Below, piece by piece: positions 1 to 8,084 of a DNA stretch of 33,359 nt. A program made the position numbers and the translations under genes. The stretch lies in contig JAKVBK010000031.1 of the NCBI GenBank assembly GCA_022447275.1, positions 1 to 33,359 on the forward strand, written 5' to 3'. This DNA is from Oceanicola sp. Its GTDB lineage: Bacteria; Pseudomonadota; Alphaproteobacteria; Rhodobacterales; Rhodobacteraceae. Numbering within the stretch: the first letter of the stretch is position 1; every line of letters begins with the position of its first letter. The notes beneath the pieces were generated by a model that was given only the letters and a program-made list of their open reading frames with translations, was not told where the DNA came from and made no database searches.

Positions 1-265
1 GGCGCGGGAGAAGGTGACGCCCGCCTGCGGGTACTGCACCACAAACGCCATTAATGATTGCAAAGATCGACCGCAGAAATTGCCTTGGCGGGCAGAAAAA
101 CTTGCGCAAATATCTGCGCACGAAGGGATGATGCGCACCCCTAACATACCAATCAGATAAGATCTGACTGATCGCTTTAGACTTAGCAGGTCGATCTGTG
201 TCCCACCCACGATCACGATCCCTGTCCACCCATTTAAATCGTGGCAGGACAACCTAGAGTTTTCA

Positions 266-442
266 ATGAGAACTTTAGGTAAATTGGGTCGCAAGCGCTC
301 ACGACAGCGCTTCTCAACGTTAGTGTTATGGAATTTTGTAGTTTTTTATCGCATTGGAGCCCAGCTAACCCTAGTTTCGATCACAAGCCCGAGTACACGA
401 AAGCGCAACAAAACAAAGATCATTGCGCCGTTTCATCTTTAA
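266..442 (+). CDS. Possible small basic protein (58 aa), doubtful
   Basis: ATG at 266 opens a 58-codon frame ending at TAA 440-442. The product would be basic, with an Arg/Lys-rich N-terminus (MRTLGKLGRKRSRQRF), a short hydrophobic middle (about residues 19-30, LVLWNFVVFY) and a basic C-terminus. There is no strong ribosome binding site; the nearest purine stretch is ctagag about 8 bases upstream. Codon use is unlike the G/C-ending pattern of neighbouring genes. It could be a chance ORF in an A+T-richer spacer or a small membrane-active peptide. I recognise no family. Confidence 0.12.
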   Translation: MRTLGKLGRKRSRQRFSTLVLWNFVVFYRIGAQLTLVSITSPSTRKRNKTKIIAPFHL

Positions 443-587
443 CGTGATCAGATTCTCAGCTTTCAAAGAGCAACATCATGTTGCCCGCCTGCCTTTCCTA
501 ACGCCCTGTTTAGAGCAGGCCATTGCGCTCGCGCGGGAACCCATTGATTTGCAATAAGGCAGAACCGTCTTCTGAGCGACACGACAC

Positions 588-607
588 TTCAGGCGACTGC
601 GCCTGAG
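588..607. other. Hairpin with 7-bp perfect stem
   Basis: TCAGGCG (589-595) and CGCCTGA (600-606) form a perfect stem around the loop actg, extended by a T-G pair at 588/607. No T-run follows on either strand, so a classical intrinsic terminator is not supported. It lies in the gene-poor stretch left of the tRNA. Confidence 0.4.
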
Positions 608-722
608 GATTGAGTCTGCAATCCGCGCTGCGCAAACAGGCAGTCAAGGAGCGTTCCCTAGCGTCGGCAGCAGTGTAGACAAAAAGGTGGATTGAGTTCT
701 CTGGGGAGATTTCTTCTTAAGC

Positions 723-747
723 AACATCAATGTTTTAGATTGATATT
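723..747 (-). terminator. Possible hairpin terminator after tRNA-Thr
   Basis: Immediately 3' of the encoded CCA of tRNA-Thr, read on the minus strand, two arms (747-739 and 731-723) can pair over 9 bp, with one G-T, around a 7-nt loop. The stem is A/T-rich and not followed by a long U-run, so its role as a terminator is only suggested by its position. Confidence 0.3.
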
Positions 748-748
748 T

Positions 749-824
749 TGGTGCCGCTGAAGGGACTCGAACCCCCGACCCCATCATTACGAATGACGTG
801 CTCTACCAGCTGAGCTACAGCGGC
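749..824 (-). tRNA. tRNA-Thr (anticodon CGU), CCA encoded
   Basis: The reverse complement folds into a standard cloverleaf of 76 nt. The acceptor stem is GCCGCTG/CAGCGGC, the D-arm is GCTC...GAGC, and the anticodon stem is CGTCA/TGATG with loop TTCGTAA. The anticodon CGT (plus-strand 789-791) decodes ACG threonine. A T-arm with the TTCGAGT loop is present, and the terminal ACCA is genome-encoded at 752-749. It lies 88 bp downstream of hemY on the same strand and probably has its own promoter. Confidence 0.95.
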
Positions 825-912
825 TAACCAAGTAACGCTAGGGGCTGGTCCCGAAGCGTTCGAGCGGGCTGATACAACGGGTTGCAGCGAATTGATAGAC
901 CCAAAATGCCTG

Positions 913-2442
913 TCAGTTTGCTTTCATGCTTTCCGCCGGAGCGCTTGTATCATTGGCGACATCCGTGGCGCTGCTGCCATCGGGACCTGTCTCATCGACG
1001 TCCATCAGCGCATCATCAATCGCAATTTCCTCGGCCTCCTCAAAAAGGACCACATCGTGGCCCTTCTCTTCTGCGAGCGGCCCAACGATCAAGGGCAGCA
1101 TCTGGGCGGCACTGGCGGGCACAATCTCCCCCTCCGCCGGACGCTTCCACGACAGCGTATCAAGGCTGTTGCAGCTTTCGCAGACCGGCGACCACACCGC
1201 ATGCACGTGGCCACAGACATCGCAAATCCATTGCGCATCACGCGGCGCAGACAGCGCCTTTGTCAGCCAGGCCCGCACGATCTGATCTTCGGCGCCTTCT
1301 CCGCGCTCGATGGCAGCCATGATCGTCAGGGATCGCACCGTGGGGTCTGTTTCATAGAGATCGCCCAAGGCGCGACGGGCGGCGGGAAAGTCCTCCGCTG
1401 CGATGTGCAACTCTGCGAGCAACATCTTCGTTTCCGGGTGATCCGGCTTGGCCGCCGTAAGAAGATTGAACCGCTTGATCCGCGCGGCTGGTGTTTCGTC
1501 CGGCACGATCTCTGCGAAAGCTGCGGCCAGATCGGGGTGGGGCTCGGCGTCCCAGGCCACCTTGATCACCCGGCTGGCCTTGCGCAGTGCCCCTTGCGCA
1601 ATATGCGCACGGGCTGCCATCGCTGCCGCTGGCACCAACTGGGGCGACATCCGGTTGGCGTCGATCGCCAAGCGGTGCGCCGCATCGCCTTCCTTTTCGC
1701 GGGCCTCCGCCAGTGCCAAAACCGCATCCCGGCGCCGATGCAGATCCCGGGGCAATGTGCCCGCGCGCAGCTTTGCGCCAAGTGTTTTACGGGCGCCCGT
1801 CCAATCGTCAGCCCCGGCTTGCAATTGCAGCAGGGCATTGGACAGCTCTTCATGCTTGGGCTTCAGAACAAAGGCTTTTTCTGCCAGTTTCAGGGCTGTT
1901 TCCGTATCACCCTCGGCCAGCTTCTGGTTCAGCAAGCCGCGAATCCCAACAAAACGGGTGCGCTCATCGCCCAGCAGTTTCTTGTAGGTTTCGGTAGCGC
2001 GGGCTGTGTCCCCGGACATCTCAGCCGCCTGCGCTGTCAGCAGGTTGGTGAGCTCGGGCCGTTTGAGATATTTCTCGGCCTTGGCGGCTTTCTGGATCGC
2101 CACACGGCCCTCCCCAGACGCAAGGGCCATCATTCCCTCAGCCAGTGCCGTGAAACCCTTGCGCTCCCGGTTGCGGTCAAAGTAGCGCGAAATTGCCGTG
2201 TCATCCCCATTGAGGAACCGCACCGTAGCCACCAGCAAACCGGCGAGCTTGAACGCGCCCCAGACCACGCCCAGACCCACCAGCGCCGCAAGCACAGCCT
2301 GCAAGGGGCCAAGGTTGAATTCCGTCACACCAGAGATCGCAATCGTGATCCCGGGGCCGTTCTCCATGAGCAGGCCAACGCCATAGGTAAGCGCCCCGAC
2401 AATCAGCACGAACAAAAGGATTTTCAGCATCGACCAAAGCAT
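913..2442 (-). CDS. hemY: HemY-type TPR membrane protein with C-terminal zinc ribbon
   Basis: This is a 509-residue inner-membrane protein of the proteobacterial HemY family (the TPR protein next to hemD, not Bacillus HemY oxidase). Two N-terminal transmembrane segments (about residues 6-26 and 44-70) are followed by a helical TPR-like region with repeated Ala/Leu-rich helices to about residue 400. A Cys4 cluster near residues 411-431 (CDVCGHVHAVWSPVCESC) forms a rubredoxin/zinc-ribbon-like knuckle resembling the metal-binding tail of LapB/YciM-type TPR proteins. The C-terminal tail is acidic. ATG 2442 is preceded by GAGGA about 7 nt upstream and follows the mic60 stop by only 10 bp, so the genes are co-transcribed. 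The exact biochemical role is unsettled in the family; involvement in late haem synthesis is inferred from genetic context. Confidence 0.9.
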   Translation of the reverse strand: MLWSMLKILLFVLIVGALTYGVGLLMENGPGITIAISGVTEFNLGPLQAVLAALVGLGVVWGAFKLAGLLVATVRFLNGDDTAISRYFDRNRERKGFTALAEGMMALASGEGRVAIQKAAKAEKYLKRPELTNLLTAQAAEMSGDTARATETYKKLLGDERTRFVGIRGLLNQKLAEGDTETALKLAEKAFVLKPKHEELSNALLQLQAGADDWTGARKTLGAKLRAGTLPRDLHRRRDAVLALAEAREKEGDAAHRLAIDANRMSPQLVPAAAMAARAHIAQGALRKASRVIKVAWDAEPHPDLAAAFAEIVPDETPAARIKRFNLLTAAKPDHPETKMLLAELHIAAEDFPAARRALGDLYETDPTVRSLTIMAAIERGEGAEDQIVRAWLTKALSAPRDAQWICDVCGHVHAVWSPVCESCNSLDTLSWKRPAEGEIVPASAAQMLPLIVGPLAEEKGHDVVLFEEAEEIAIDDALMDVDETGPDGSSATDVANDTSAPAESMKAN

Positions 2443-2452
2443 GGGTATATCC

Positions 2453-4090
2453 TCAGTTCGTATTCAGGCTGTCTGCCAGCGCCGCAGCGGCAGCCAGCGC
2501 AGAGTTGCGTTTCTCAACCAAAGCGACCCAATCGGCCAGAACAGCCTTGGCGCTGTCGGGCAAGGTGCCCGCAGTTTCCACAGCGGCCGTCAGATCGCCG
2601 GCTGACACGGCCGCCTCAATGCGGCTCAGAACCGCGTCAGGATCGTCACCCTCTTTGGGCACGAGGCTGCGCATCCCCAGTTGGGTGCGGAGAAAGGCGC
2701 CGATCCGGCTTTCAGCCCCCGACGTGTCTGCGGATCGCAAAGCATTGGACAAGGCCTCGCGGGCCAGTGGCGGGAACGCTTCCTCAAGGTCCGCCTGCGT
2801 GGGCACGCCACTTTCTGCAAGATCAGGCAGCGGCGCCGGTACATCCGGCAACTGCGCGAGCGCATCCGCAAAGGGCGCACCGTTCTCGAGCGCGATTTGC
2901 AACTGCGACAGGGCGACCGCGCGCTGTGCCGCTGCTTCAGCCGCTTGGGCGGCCGCTTCCCGTGCGGCGCGCTCTTCTTCTAGGCGTTGATTGGCCTCCA
3001 GCGCCTCGACAATGGCAGCGCTGCCCGCGCCCAGCTGGGATTGCACATCCGCTGACAGAGCCTCGAAGCGGGCGCGGGTTTCGTCGCGCAGGGCGGCAAC
3101 TTCATCCTTGTAGGCTTGCACCGCGCCCGAAATTGCAGCGTCCGCTGCGCCCAAGTCCACCGTCGGTATCTCTACCTCTGCAAGACGGGCTGTCACATCA
3201 GCGGCAAATGCTTCCATCCGCGCATTCAAATCGTCACGCGTGGCCGAGATGCCCGCGCGGGCCTCCTCCAAAGCGGCAAGACCAGCCTGCAGTTCCGCGG
3301 CCAGACGCTCTACATTTGCAAATTGCTGACGATCAGGTGCCGGGCTCGATGACGCGCCACCAGCCGGCATTTCTGCAACTTGGGCCGCCAGTTCATTGAG
3401 CTGCTCTGATTGCGCCGTAACACTCGCCGACAGCGCCGCCACCGTCTCCTTAGAGGTGCCATCCATCGTCACCTGCGCCACGGCAAATCCAACCGCAACT
3501 GCGATTGCGCCGCCGATCAGGCCGCCTTTCAACCCCTCTTGCCGTACGACCACCTCCTTGCGGGGCGGCGCTGCGGCCTCTGGGGTCGGCTCTGAGGTCA
3601 CCTCTGAAGTCGGCTCGGCGGCCGCCTCGGTGTCCAACTCTGTGTCTGGCTCTGGGTCGGTGTCTGGCTCTGTCTCTGGCTCGGAGACAGCCTCAGGGTC
3701 TAACTCAGGATCCGCCTCGGCACTCGGCTCAGGGTCCATCTCTGTGTCGGGCTCAGGGTCGGACACAGGGGACGGGTCTTCCTCAGGTTCCGGCGACATT
3801 TCATCCGCCTCATCGAGGGGCGTATCGCTGTCCTCTTGGGGCGAAGCGGCTTCGCTTGCGCCACTCTCATCACCGGTTGTCTCAGGCGAAGCGGCGGCGG
3901 GGTCTGACGCCTTTTCAGGCGCCGCGCCATTTTCCTTGGTCTGCGGTGTATCAGCGGCATACGCCCCCAGCGACGCAATTTCCTCCAGCGCAGGATCCTC
4001 AGGTCGCACGCGCGGCTTGGGCTCAGAGGGCTTTTGTTCCTCTGCCTCGCCTGCATCGTCTCTGGCGTCGTCACGCTCGTTATTCACCAC
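2453..4090 (-). CDS. mic60: Mic60/mitofilin homologue, inner-membrane shaping protein
   Basis: The 545-residue protein has the architecture of alphaproteobacterial Mic60. It starts with a long acidic cytoplasmic N-terminus, in which residues 95-172 are low-complexity Pro/Glu/Asp/Thr runs. One transmembrane segment follows at about 188-208 (glycine-rich, GGLIGGAIAVAVGFAVAQV). A long Ala/Glu-rich coiled coil spans about 215-395, and the C-terminal mitofilin-like helical domain runs to the end. Bacterial Mic60 bends inner membrane and contributes to intracytoplasmic membranes and cristae-like folds; this is family knowledge. The gene sits between hemD (69 bp gap) and hemY (10 bp gap), a conserved order in alphaproteobacteria. 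The acidic stretch has repeated DNA triplet-like content (ctctgtgtc/ctcggc patterns, minus strand coding), so its length may vary between strains. Confidence 0.85.
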   Translation of the reverse strand: MVNNERDDARDDAGEAEEQKPSEPKPRVRPEDPALEEIASLGAYAADTPQTKENGAAPEKASDPAAASPETTGDESGASEAASPQEDSDTPLDEADEMSPEPEEDPSPVSDPEPDTEMDPEPSAEADPELDPEAVSEPETEPDTDPEPDTELDTEAAAEPTSEVTSEPTPEAAAPPRKEVVVRQEGLKGGLIGGAIAVAVGFAVAQVTMDGTSKETVAALSASVTAQSEQLNELAAQVAEMPAGGASSSPAPDRQQFANVERLAAELQAGLAALEEARAGISATRDDLNARMEAFAADVTARLAEVEIPTVDLGAADAAISGAVQAYKDEVAALRDETRARFEALSADVQSQLGAGSAAIVEALEANQRLEEERAAREAAAQAAEAAAQRAVALSQLQIALENGAPFADALAQLPDVPAPLPDLAESGVPTQADLEEAFPPLAREALSNALRSADTSGAESRIGAFLRTQLGMRSLVPKEGDDPDAVLSRIEAAVSAGDLTAAVETAGTLPDSAKAVLADWVALVEKRNSALAAAAALADSLNTN

Positions 4091-4159
4091 CGAACATACC
4101 TCGAATCTATTACCTGGGCAGGCCTCTGAGTGTCAGCCTAGCTTGTCGGATACGCACCC

Positions 4160-4897
4160 TCAACCTCGGGACGTTGCGGCAATGCGGCATGACACTGCGT
4201 CGAGCATGGCCGAACCATCCGTTTGGCTGGCAATTTCAACGGATCGCAGCGTTGGGCCCTGCCAGCTATCTGCACTGGCCTGGCTAATGAAAATTGCCTC
4301 AAGCGGCGCGGTGGCATCGGCGCAAGCCCGCCCGAGCAGCGCAGCACTTCGCGGCGAATAAATCGGCAGGATCACTGCAGAACGATCCCTCAAGACCTCT
4401 CTGGCCTCAGCGGATAGTGGCACTTCTTTCTGGCGGTAAACAACTGTTTCAGTTACCTTAAACCCGGCATCTGAAAGGTCTTTGACCAACGTACCCCGAA
4501 CATGCTCCCCCCGTAGCCACAGGATGGGGCAAGGCGCTTCCTTTTCCGTGATCAGCCGGGTGAGATCCGCAGAGGTGCCCCCAGCGGAAACGGCCTCGAG
4601 CCCAAGAGCACGGGCAGCCTGTGCTGTAGCGTCGCCCACGCAATAGGCCCGTTGACCCTGCGCCAAACCCGCACTCTGCAACGCAGCGACAGCATGTGCG
4701 GAAGACAGGGCGAGGACAGTGGATGTGTCAATCTGAGTTGACATATTTAAGTGCTCAATCTGAAGAATTGGGGAAATCACGACACGGCATTCCGCCGAAA
4801 GCGATTCCAGAGCACGCGCCACGGAGTGGGACGCCGCCAGTGGCCGCGTCAGAAGGACGACCGGCACAGGGCGAGATGTTTCCTCCATATCCTGCAT
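4160..4897 (-). CDS. hemD: Uroporphyrinogen-III synthase
   Basis: The 245-residue protein catalyses cyclisation with D-ring inversion of hydroxymethylbilane to uroporphyrinogen III in the cytosol, the branch-point step of tetrapyrrole synthesis. Family features seen are an N-terminal LLTRPLAAS start strand, a central alternation of two Rossmann-like lobes, and YCVGDATAQAARALG, matching the usual 'vGxxTaxalrxxG' motif. Also present are LWLRGEHVRG, the VYRQKEVPL hinge strand typical of HemD, and IYSPRSAALL. Length is normal. ATG 4897 is preceded by AAGGA about 11 nt upstream; a second ATG at 4888 (residue 4) is possible. It is the first gene of the hemD-mic60-hemY unit. The gene often found divergent from hemD in relatives is replaced here by the RTX gene. 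Confidence 0.92.
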   Translation of the reverse strand: MQDMEETSRPVPVVLLTRPLAASHSVARALESLSAECRVVISPILQIEHLNMSTQIDTSTVLALSSAHAVAALQSAGLAQGQRAYCVGDATAQAARALGLEAVSAGGTSADLTRLITEKEAPCPILWLRGEHVRGTLVKDLSDAGFKVTETVVYRQKEVPLSAEAREVLRDRSAVILPIYSPRSAALLGRACADATAPLEAIFISQASADSWQGPTLRSVEIASQTDGSAMLDAVSCRIAATSRG

Positions 4898-5243
4898 GGT
4901 GGGGCACGTCCTTGAGCAAGCTACCGCTCCAATCTAGGCATCCGATCCCAAAAGCACCAGCCTTGCCCTGCGCCGTTTCCCGAACCAAGAGCCGTGCGAG
5001 AGCTGCCGCGATCGCCCGAAAGAATCAGCCCTACGGTATCGATCGATCGCAGGGGTTCGCAGGCGCAGACAGGGCCTGATTTTCGGGCCTCAGCCTGCAT
5101 TTTTGCAATGAATTAACCCTTTTCTACAGGGGTTAACCAAGACCTGTAATCCTTCTGTATAGTGGCCACACATTAGCCCAACAGATACCCTTTTCCCGAG
5201 TGCCAACCGGTTCCCGAGCTGGCTGAAATGGGACAAGTGCCAG
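4898..5243. promoter_or_regulatory. Divergent intergenic region between hemD and the RTX gene
   Basis: The hemD promoter should lie in the left half, where I could not pick boxes reliably. The right half (from about 5113) carries an inverted repeat TTAACCC (5113-5119) / GGGTTAA (5130-5136) and then the conserved leader block described separately. No coding frame of note crosses the region. Confidence 0.6.
5113..5233 (+). promoter_or_regulatory. Conserved leader/promoter block, copy A
   Basis: Positions 5129-5169 match the reverse complement of 12024-11984 at 38 of 41 bases, including GGGGTTAACCAAG, TAATCCTTCTGTATAGTGG and CAC. Weaker similarity continues downstream through AGCCCA, GATACCCTTTT and CCAACCGGTT, to about 5215-5233. 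TATAGT at 5158-5163 could be a -10 element. TTAACC at 5133-5138 resembles a CtrA half-site but sits 19 nt upstream of that hexamer, so either activator binding or a non-canonical -35 is possible. The block ends about 75 bp before the RTX gene start. In the frame where copy B is open, copy A has a stop codon, so the similarity is not protein-coding. Confidence 0.75.
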
Positions 5244-8048
5244 ATGCCTGGATCCGCGTATTTTCTGTTGAACGGAACCGATGCCGGCCTGTTTGGCTCA
5301 TCCATAAGCTCAGCGGGAAATTTTGATGCCGCGAGTTCCGGCATCTCAGAGTTCATCATTGGATCTGCGGGGGACAGCTCTGTCGGAGCAACGATCCTTA
5401 CCGGTTTTGACAGCGGGGTCGGGACAGGCATCCTCGCCGATGGATCCAACTTGGCGCGGATCACATTTGAGACGTCTGTTTCTGGGGATCAAGCCGGTTT
5501 TGAGGTGATCGGCGGCGTAGACGTCAATGGTGACAGCATCGACGATGTGGCCCTGCTGAGCGACAGCGCCCTCTACGTGATTTATGGCGGCGTCACTGCC
5601 CTGAACAGCAATCTCACCGAGGCCGATCTGACGGGCACGGTTGGTCTTGTGGTCAGCCTGAGCGATATCACTGCCGATGCCGCCCTGCAGGCCGCAGACT
5701 TGGACAATGATGGTACCTTTGAACTGCTCGTCGGCCTGCCGGATTTCGGGGCCGATGCGCTCACGGCAGGGCAGGGGCGTGTCACGGTGGTGGACATCTC
5801 CGCGGGCACGGCGACGACATCAACCACCGATGGCCTCACCGCTCTGGACGCGCTCGGGGCAGAGATTTCTGGCCTGCCCGACATCAACAACGATGGGAAT
5901 TGGGATGTAATCCTCGGCGCGCCCGGTGTTGACGGCGCGGCCAGCGCCGAAGGCGCGGCGTATGTTGTTTTTGGTCAGAACGCGACCAATCCGCTGGAAT
6001 CACTTGACCTTTCCACATTGGACGGCACCAACGGCTTCACGCTGACCGGCATCGATGCAACGGATCAGGCCGGCGCATTTGTCGCCGCGGCGGGCGACCT
6101 CAATGGCGATAGCATCGCGGATCTGCTTGTCAGCGCCCCGCAGCATGACGCCGGCGCGGCAAATTCCGGTGAGGTCTATGTCGTCTACGGTAAATCCGCG
6201 GGCAGCTTTCCCGCCAGTCTTGATCTCGGCAACCTTGGCGCAGATGGCCTCACGATCAGCGGGGGCTTGGCAGGCGGGCGCGCCGGGTTGGTGGCAACAA
6301 CGCTGGGCGATGTCACCGGCGATGATCAGGATGATCTGCTGATCCTCGGCACCGACGGCGCAGGCGACGCAGAGGGGTATTTGATTTTTGGCGGTAGCCT
6401 GAGCAGCGGCACGCTCGATCTGGGCACCCTGACACTGAGCGAGGGCTACAGGCTGACCGGCCTCGACCTTGGCTTGCAGGGCGATGACCCAACCGGGGCC
6501 AGCATCGGCGATGTAAATAATGACGGGATCAATGACTTTGCGCTGAGCGCGCCCAGCGCCGGAGCCGCGGATAACGGGGCCGTTGTCGGCCTTCTGGGCG
6601 GCCTCGAAAACCTCAAGGCATTGGATGGCAATGGCGATGGCGTCATTGACCTTGCAGCGCTGACAGGTGGCACGCCGCCTGCCATCACCTTCGTGGAGAC
6701 CACCGCAAACATCAGCTATTCCGGCAGTTTTACCGGCACCATTGATCTGCGGCAAAACGAGACGACCGCCTCTGATGATTTCTCTATCACCGATACCACA
6801 GATCCAAGCGCAAGCTTCGATACCAAACTCGCAGGCACGCCAGAGGGAACAGGCAGTTTTGGGCGCATCGATATCAGCGAGAACGGCAGTCAGGATCGAT
6901 GGATTTACACTCTGACAGCCGCAGCGGGCCTCGCCTATCTCGGCAATGGCGAAACATTTGACGATGTTATCCTCGTTACGGCCAGCAACGGAAAGCAGCG
7001 GGAGGTCACCGTTACCATCACGGGCGAAGACGACGCCGCACAGGCCACGCTCAGCCCGCATCTGACCGAACCACTGACCGAGGATTTCGCCTCCTACTCA
7101 GGTGATTTTTCCCTTGTAGACGTCGATCAGAACGACAATCCGAACCTCGCCGGAGCCACCTTGCAAAGCACCCATGGCCGGATTGAGATCAGCGCCGATG
7201 GTGCCAGCTTCACTTTCTTCCTCGAAGCGGACCTCTCCAATCTGGCTGCCGGCCAGAGCGTCACCGAGACATTCTCGACGACGTCGAACGGTGTTCCAGT
7301 CAGCTTCTCCCTCGATATCGCGGGGCGCACCGATGCCCCCACCACCCCGGAATCCTATGACTTACCAGTGACCGGGGGGGAGATCTTCCTGGCGGACGGG
7401 TCAGAGGAGGTAACAGGCTCCGCCCATGCCGACCGGATCGATACAGGGCATGGGGATGATGTGATCTTGGGCCTCGATGGCGATGACGTAATCACCGATC
7501 CCGGTGGCGACGACAAAGTTACGGCCGGGGCAGGCAATGACACGGTTACGATGCTGAGCGGTGAAAATACCGTCAGCAATGGCGGCGGTGATGCCAGCGA
7601 AAGCAACTTCTTCAGCGGCGGCATCGGCCCGGACACGCTGACCGGCGGCGACGGGAAAGATGTGTTGGATGGCGATCACGTCTCATCCTTCCTCGGGGCG
7701 TCAGACACCCTTGAAGGGGGCGGCGGTGATGATGTGCTCCGCGGGGGTATCGGCGCTGATACCTTTGTTTTCCGGCCCGGCGATGACAGCGATCGCATCG
7801 CGGATTTCGAAACGGTCGATTTCTCGCCCACAACCGGCTTTGTCGCCTCCGGCTTCTCGGCTGACTTCGTCGTGGGCACAGACGTGATCGAGCTGATCGG
7901 GTTCACCTCGCTGACCAGCAGCGCGGATGCTCTGGCCGCCGTTGCAGATGTGAACGGGCACGCAACATTCAGCAGCGAGGGTACAACCATCATTTTCCAC
8001 GGCCTCGCTGCTGCGGATTTCACAGCAGACGAATTCATTTTGGTCTGA
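5244..8048 (+). CDS. Secreted FG-GAP / VCBS-like / RTX protein
   Basis: The 934-residue acidic protein is predicted to be extracellular. Residues 1 to about 470 contain about six FG-GAP-type units with Ca-binding loops such as DVNGDSIDD, DLDNDGT, DINNDGNWD, DLNGDSIAD and DVNNDGIND, consistent with an integrin-alpha-like beta-propeller. Residues about 485-710 resemble two VCBS/cadherin-like beta-sandwiches (GTIDLRQNE..., ITGEDDAAQ, GRIEISADG). Residues about 720-850 hold RTX nonapeptides (GHGDDVILG, GGGGDDVLRGGIGADTF). An M10-serralysin-type C-terminal region ends in the hydrophobic FILV, typical of type I secretion signals. There is no N-terminal signal peptide, consistent with type I export, but no T1SS genes lie nearby. 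GGGA precedes ATG 5244 at about 11 nt. The lipoprotein gene follows after 36 bp. Confidence 0.88.
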   Translation: MPGSAYFLLNGTDAGLFGSSISSAGNFDAASSGISEFIIGSAGDSSVGATILTGFDSGVGTGILADGSNLARITFETSVSGDQAGFEVIGGVDVNGDSIDDVALLSDSALYVIYGGVTALNSNLTEADLTGTVGLVVSLSDITADAALQAADLDNDGTFELLVGLPDFGADALTAGQGRVTVVDISAGTATTSTTDGLTALDALGAEISGLPDINNDGNWDVILGAPGVDGAASAEGAAYVVFGQNATNPLESLDLSTLDGTNGFTLTGIDATDQAGAFVAAAGDLNGDSIADLLVSAPQHDAGAANSGEVYVVYGKSAGSFPASLDLGNLGADGLTISGGLAGGRAGLVATTLGDVTGDDQDDLLILGTDGAGDAEGYLIFGGSLSSGTLDLGTLTLSEGYRLTGLDLGLQGDDPTGASIGDVNNDGINDFALSAPSAGAADNGAVVGLLGGLENLKALDGNGDGVIDLAALTGGTPPAITFVETTANISYSGSFTGTIDLRQNETTASDDFSITDTTDPSASFDTKLAGTPEGTGSFGRIDISENGSQDRWIYTLTAAAGLAYLGNGETFDDVILVTASNGKQREVTVTITGEDDAAQATLSPHLTEPLTEDFASYSGDFSLVDVDQNDNPNLAGATLQSTHGRIEISADGASFTFFLEADLSNLAAGQSVTETFSTTSNGVPVSFSLDIAGRTDAPTTPESYDLPVTGGEIFLADGSEEVTGSAHADRIDTGHGDDVILGLDGDDVITDPGGDDKVTAGAGNDTVTMLSGENTVSNGGGDASESNFFSGGIGPDTLTGGDGKDVLDGDHVSSFLGASDTLEGGGGDDVLRGGIGADTFVFRPGDDSDRIADFETVDFSPTTGFVASGFSADFVVGTDVIELIGFTSLTSSADALAAVADVNGHATFSSEGTTIIFHGLAAADFTADEFILV

Positions 8049-8084
8049 GCCATTTGGCCAGAGAGCGTTGGAGGCGAAAATATT

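Larger units (their letters stand above)
1..748. other. Gene-poor, A+T-richer stretch downstream of tRNA-Thr
   Basis: No ORF here has convincing coding character. At the left edge a short minus-strand frame begins with ATG at 51-49 and runs off the window (reads MAFVVQYPQAG...), but it has no clear Shine-Dalgarno. A plus-strand frame open from the edge to about 160 is equally unsupported. A 58-codon ORF lies at 266-442. Base composition is visibly lower in G+C than in the rest of the window, and the stretch lies on the 3' side of a tRNA gene, a common setting for integrated elements. I see no integrase, transposase or duplicated tRNA end here. Confidence 0.5.

Noticed and set aside
892-3399. 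Plus-strand 835-codon open frame opposite hemY and mic60
   Set aside because: It lies antisense to two well-recognised genes. Its composition (Arg/Pro/His/Cys-rich) is what the reverse strand of G/C-ending codons produces, and it has no domain features.
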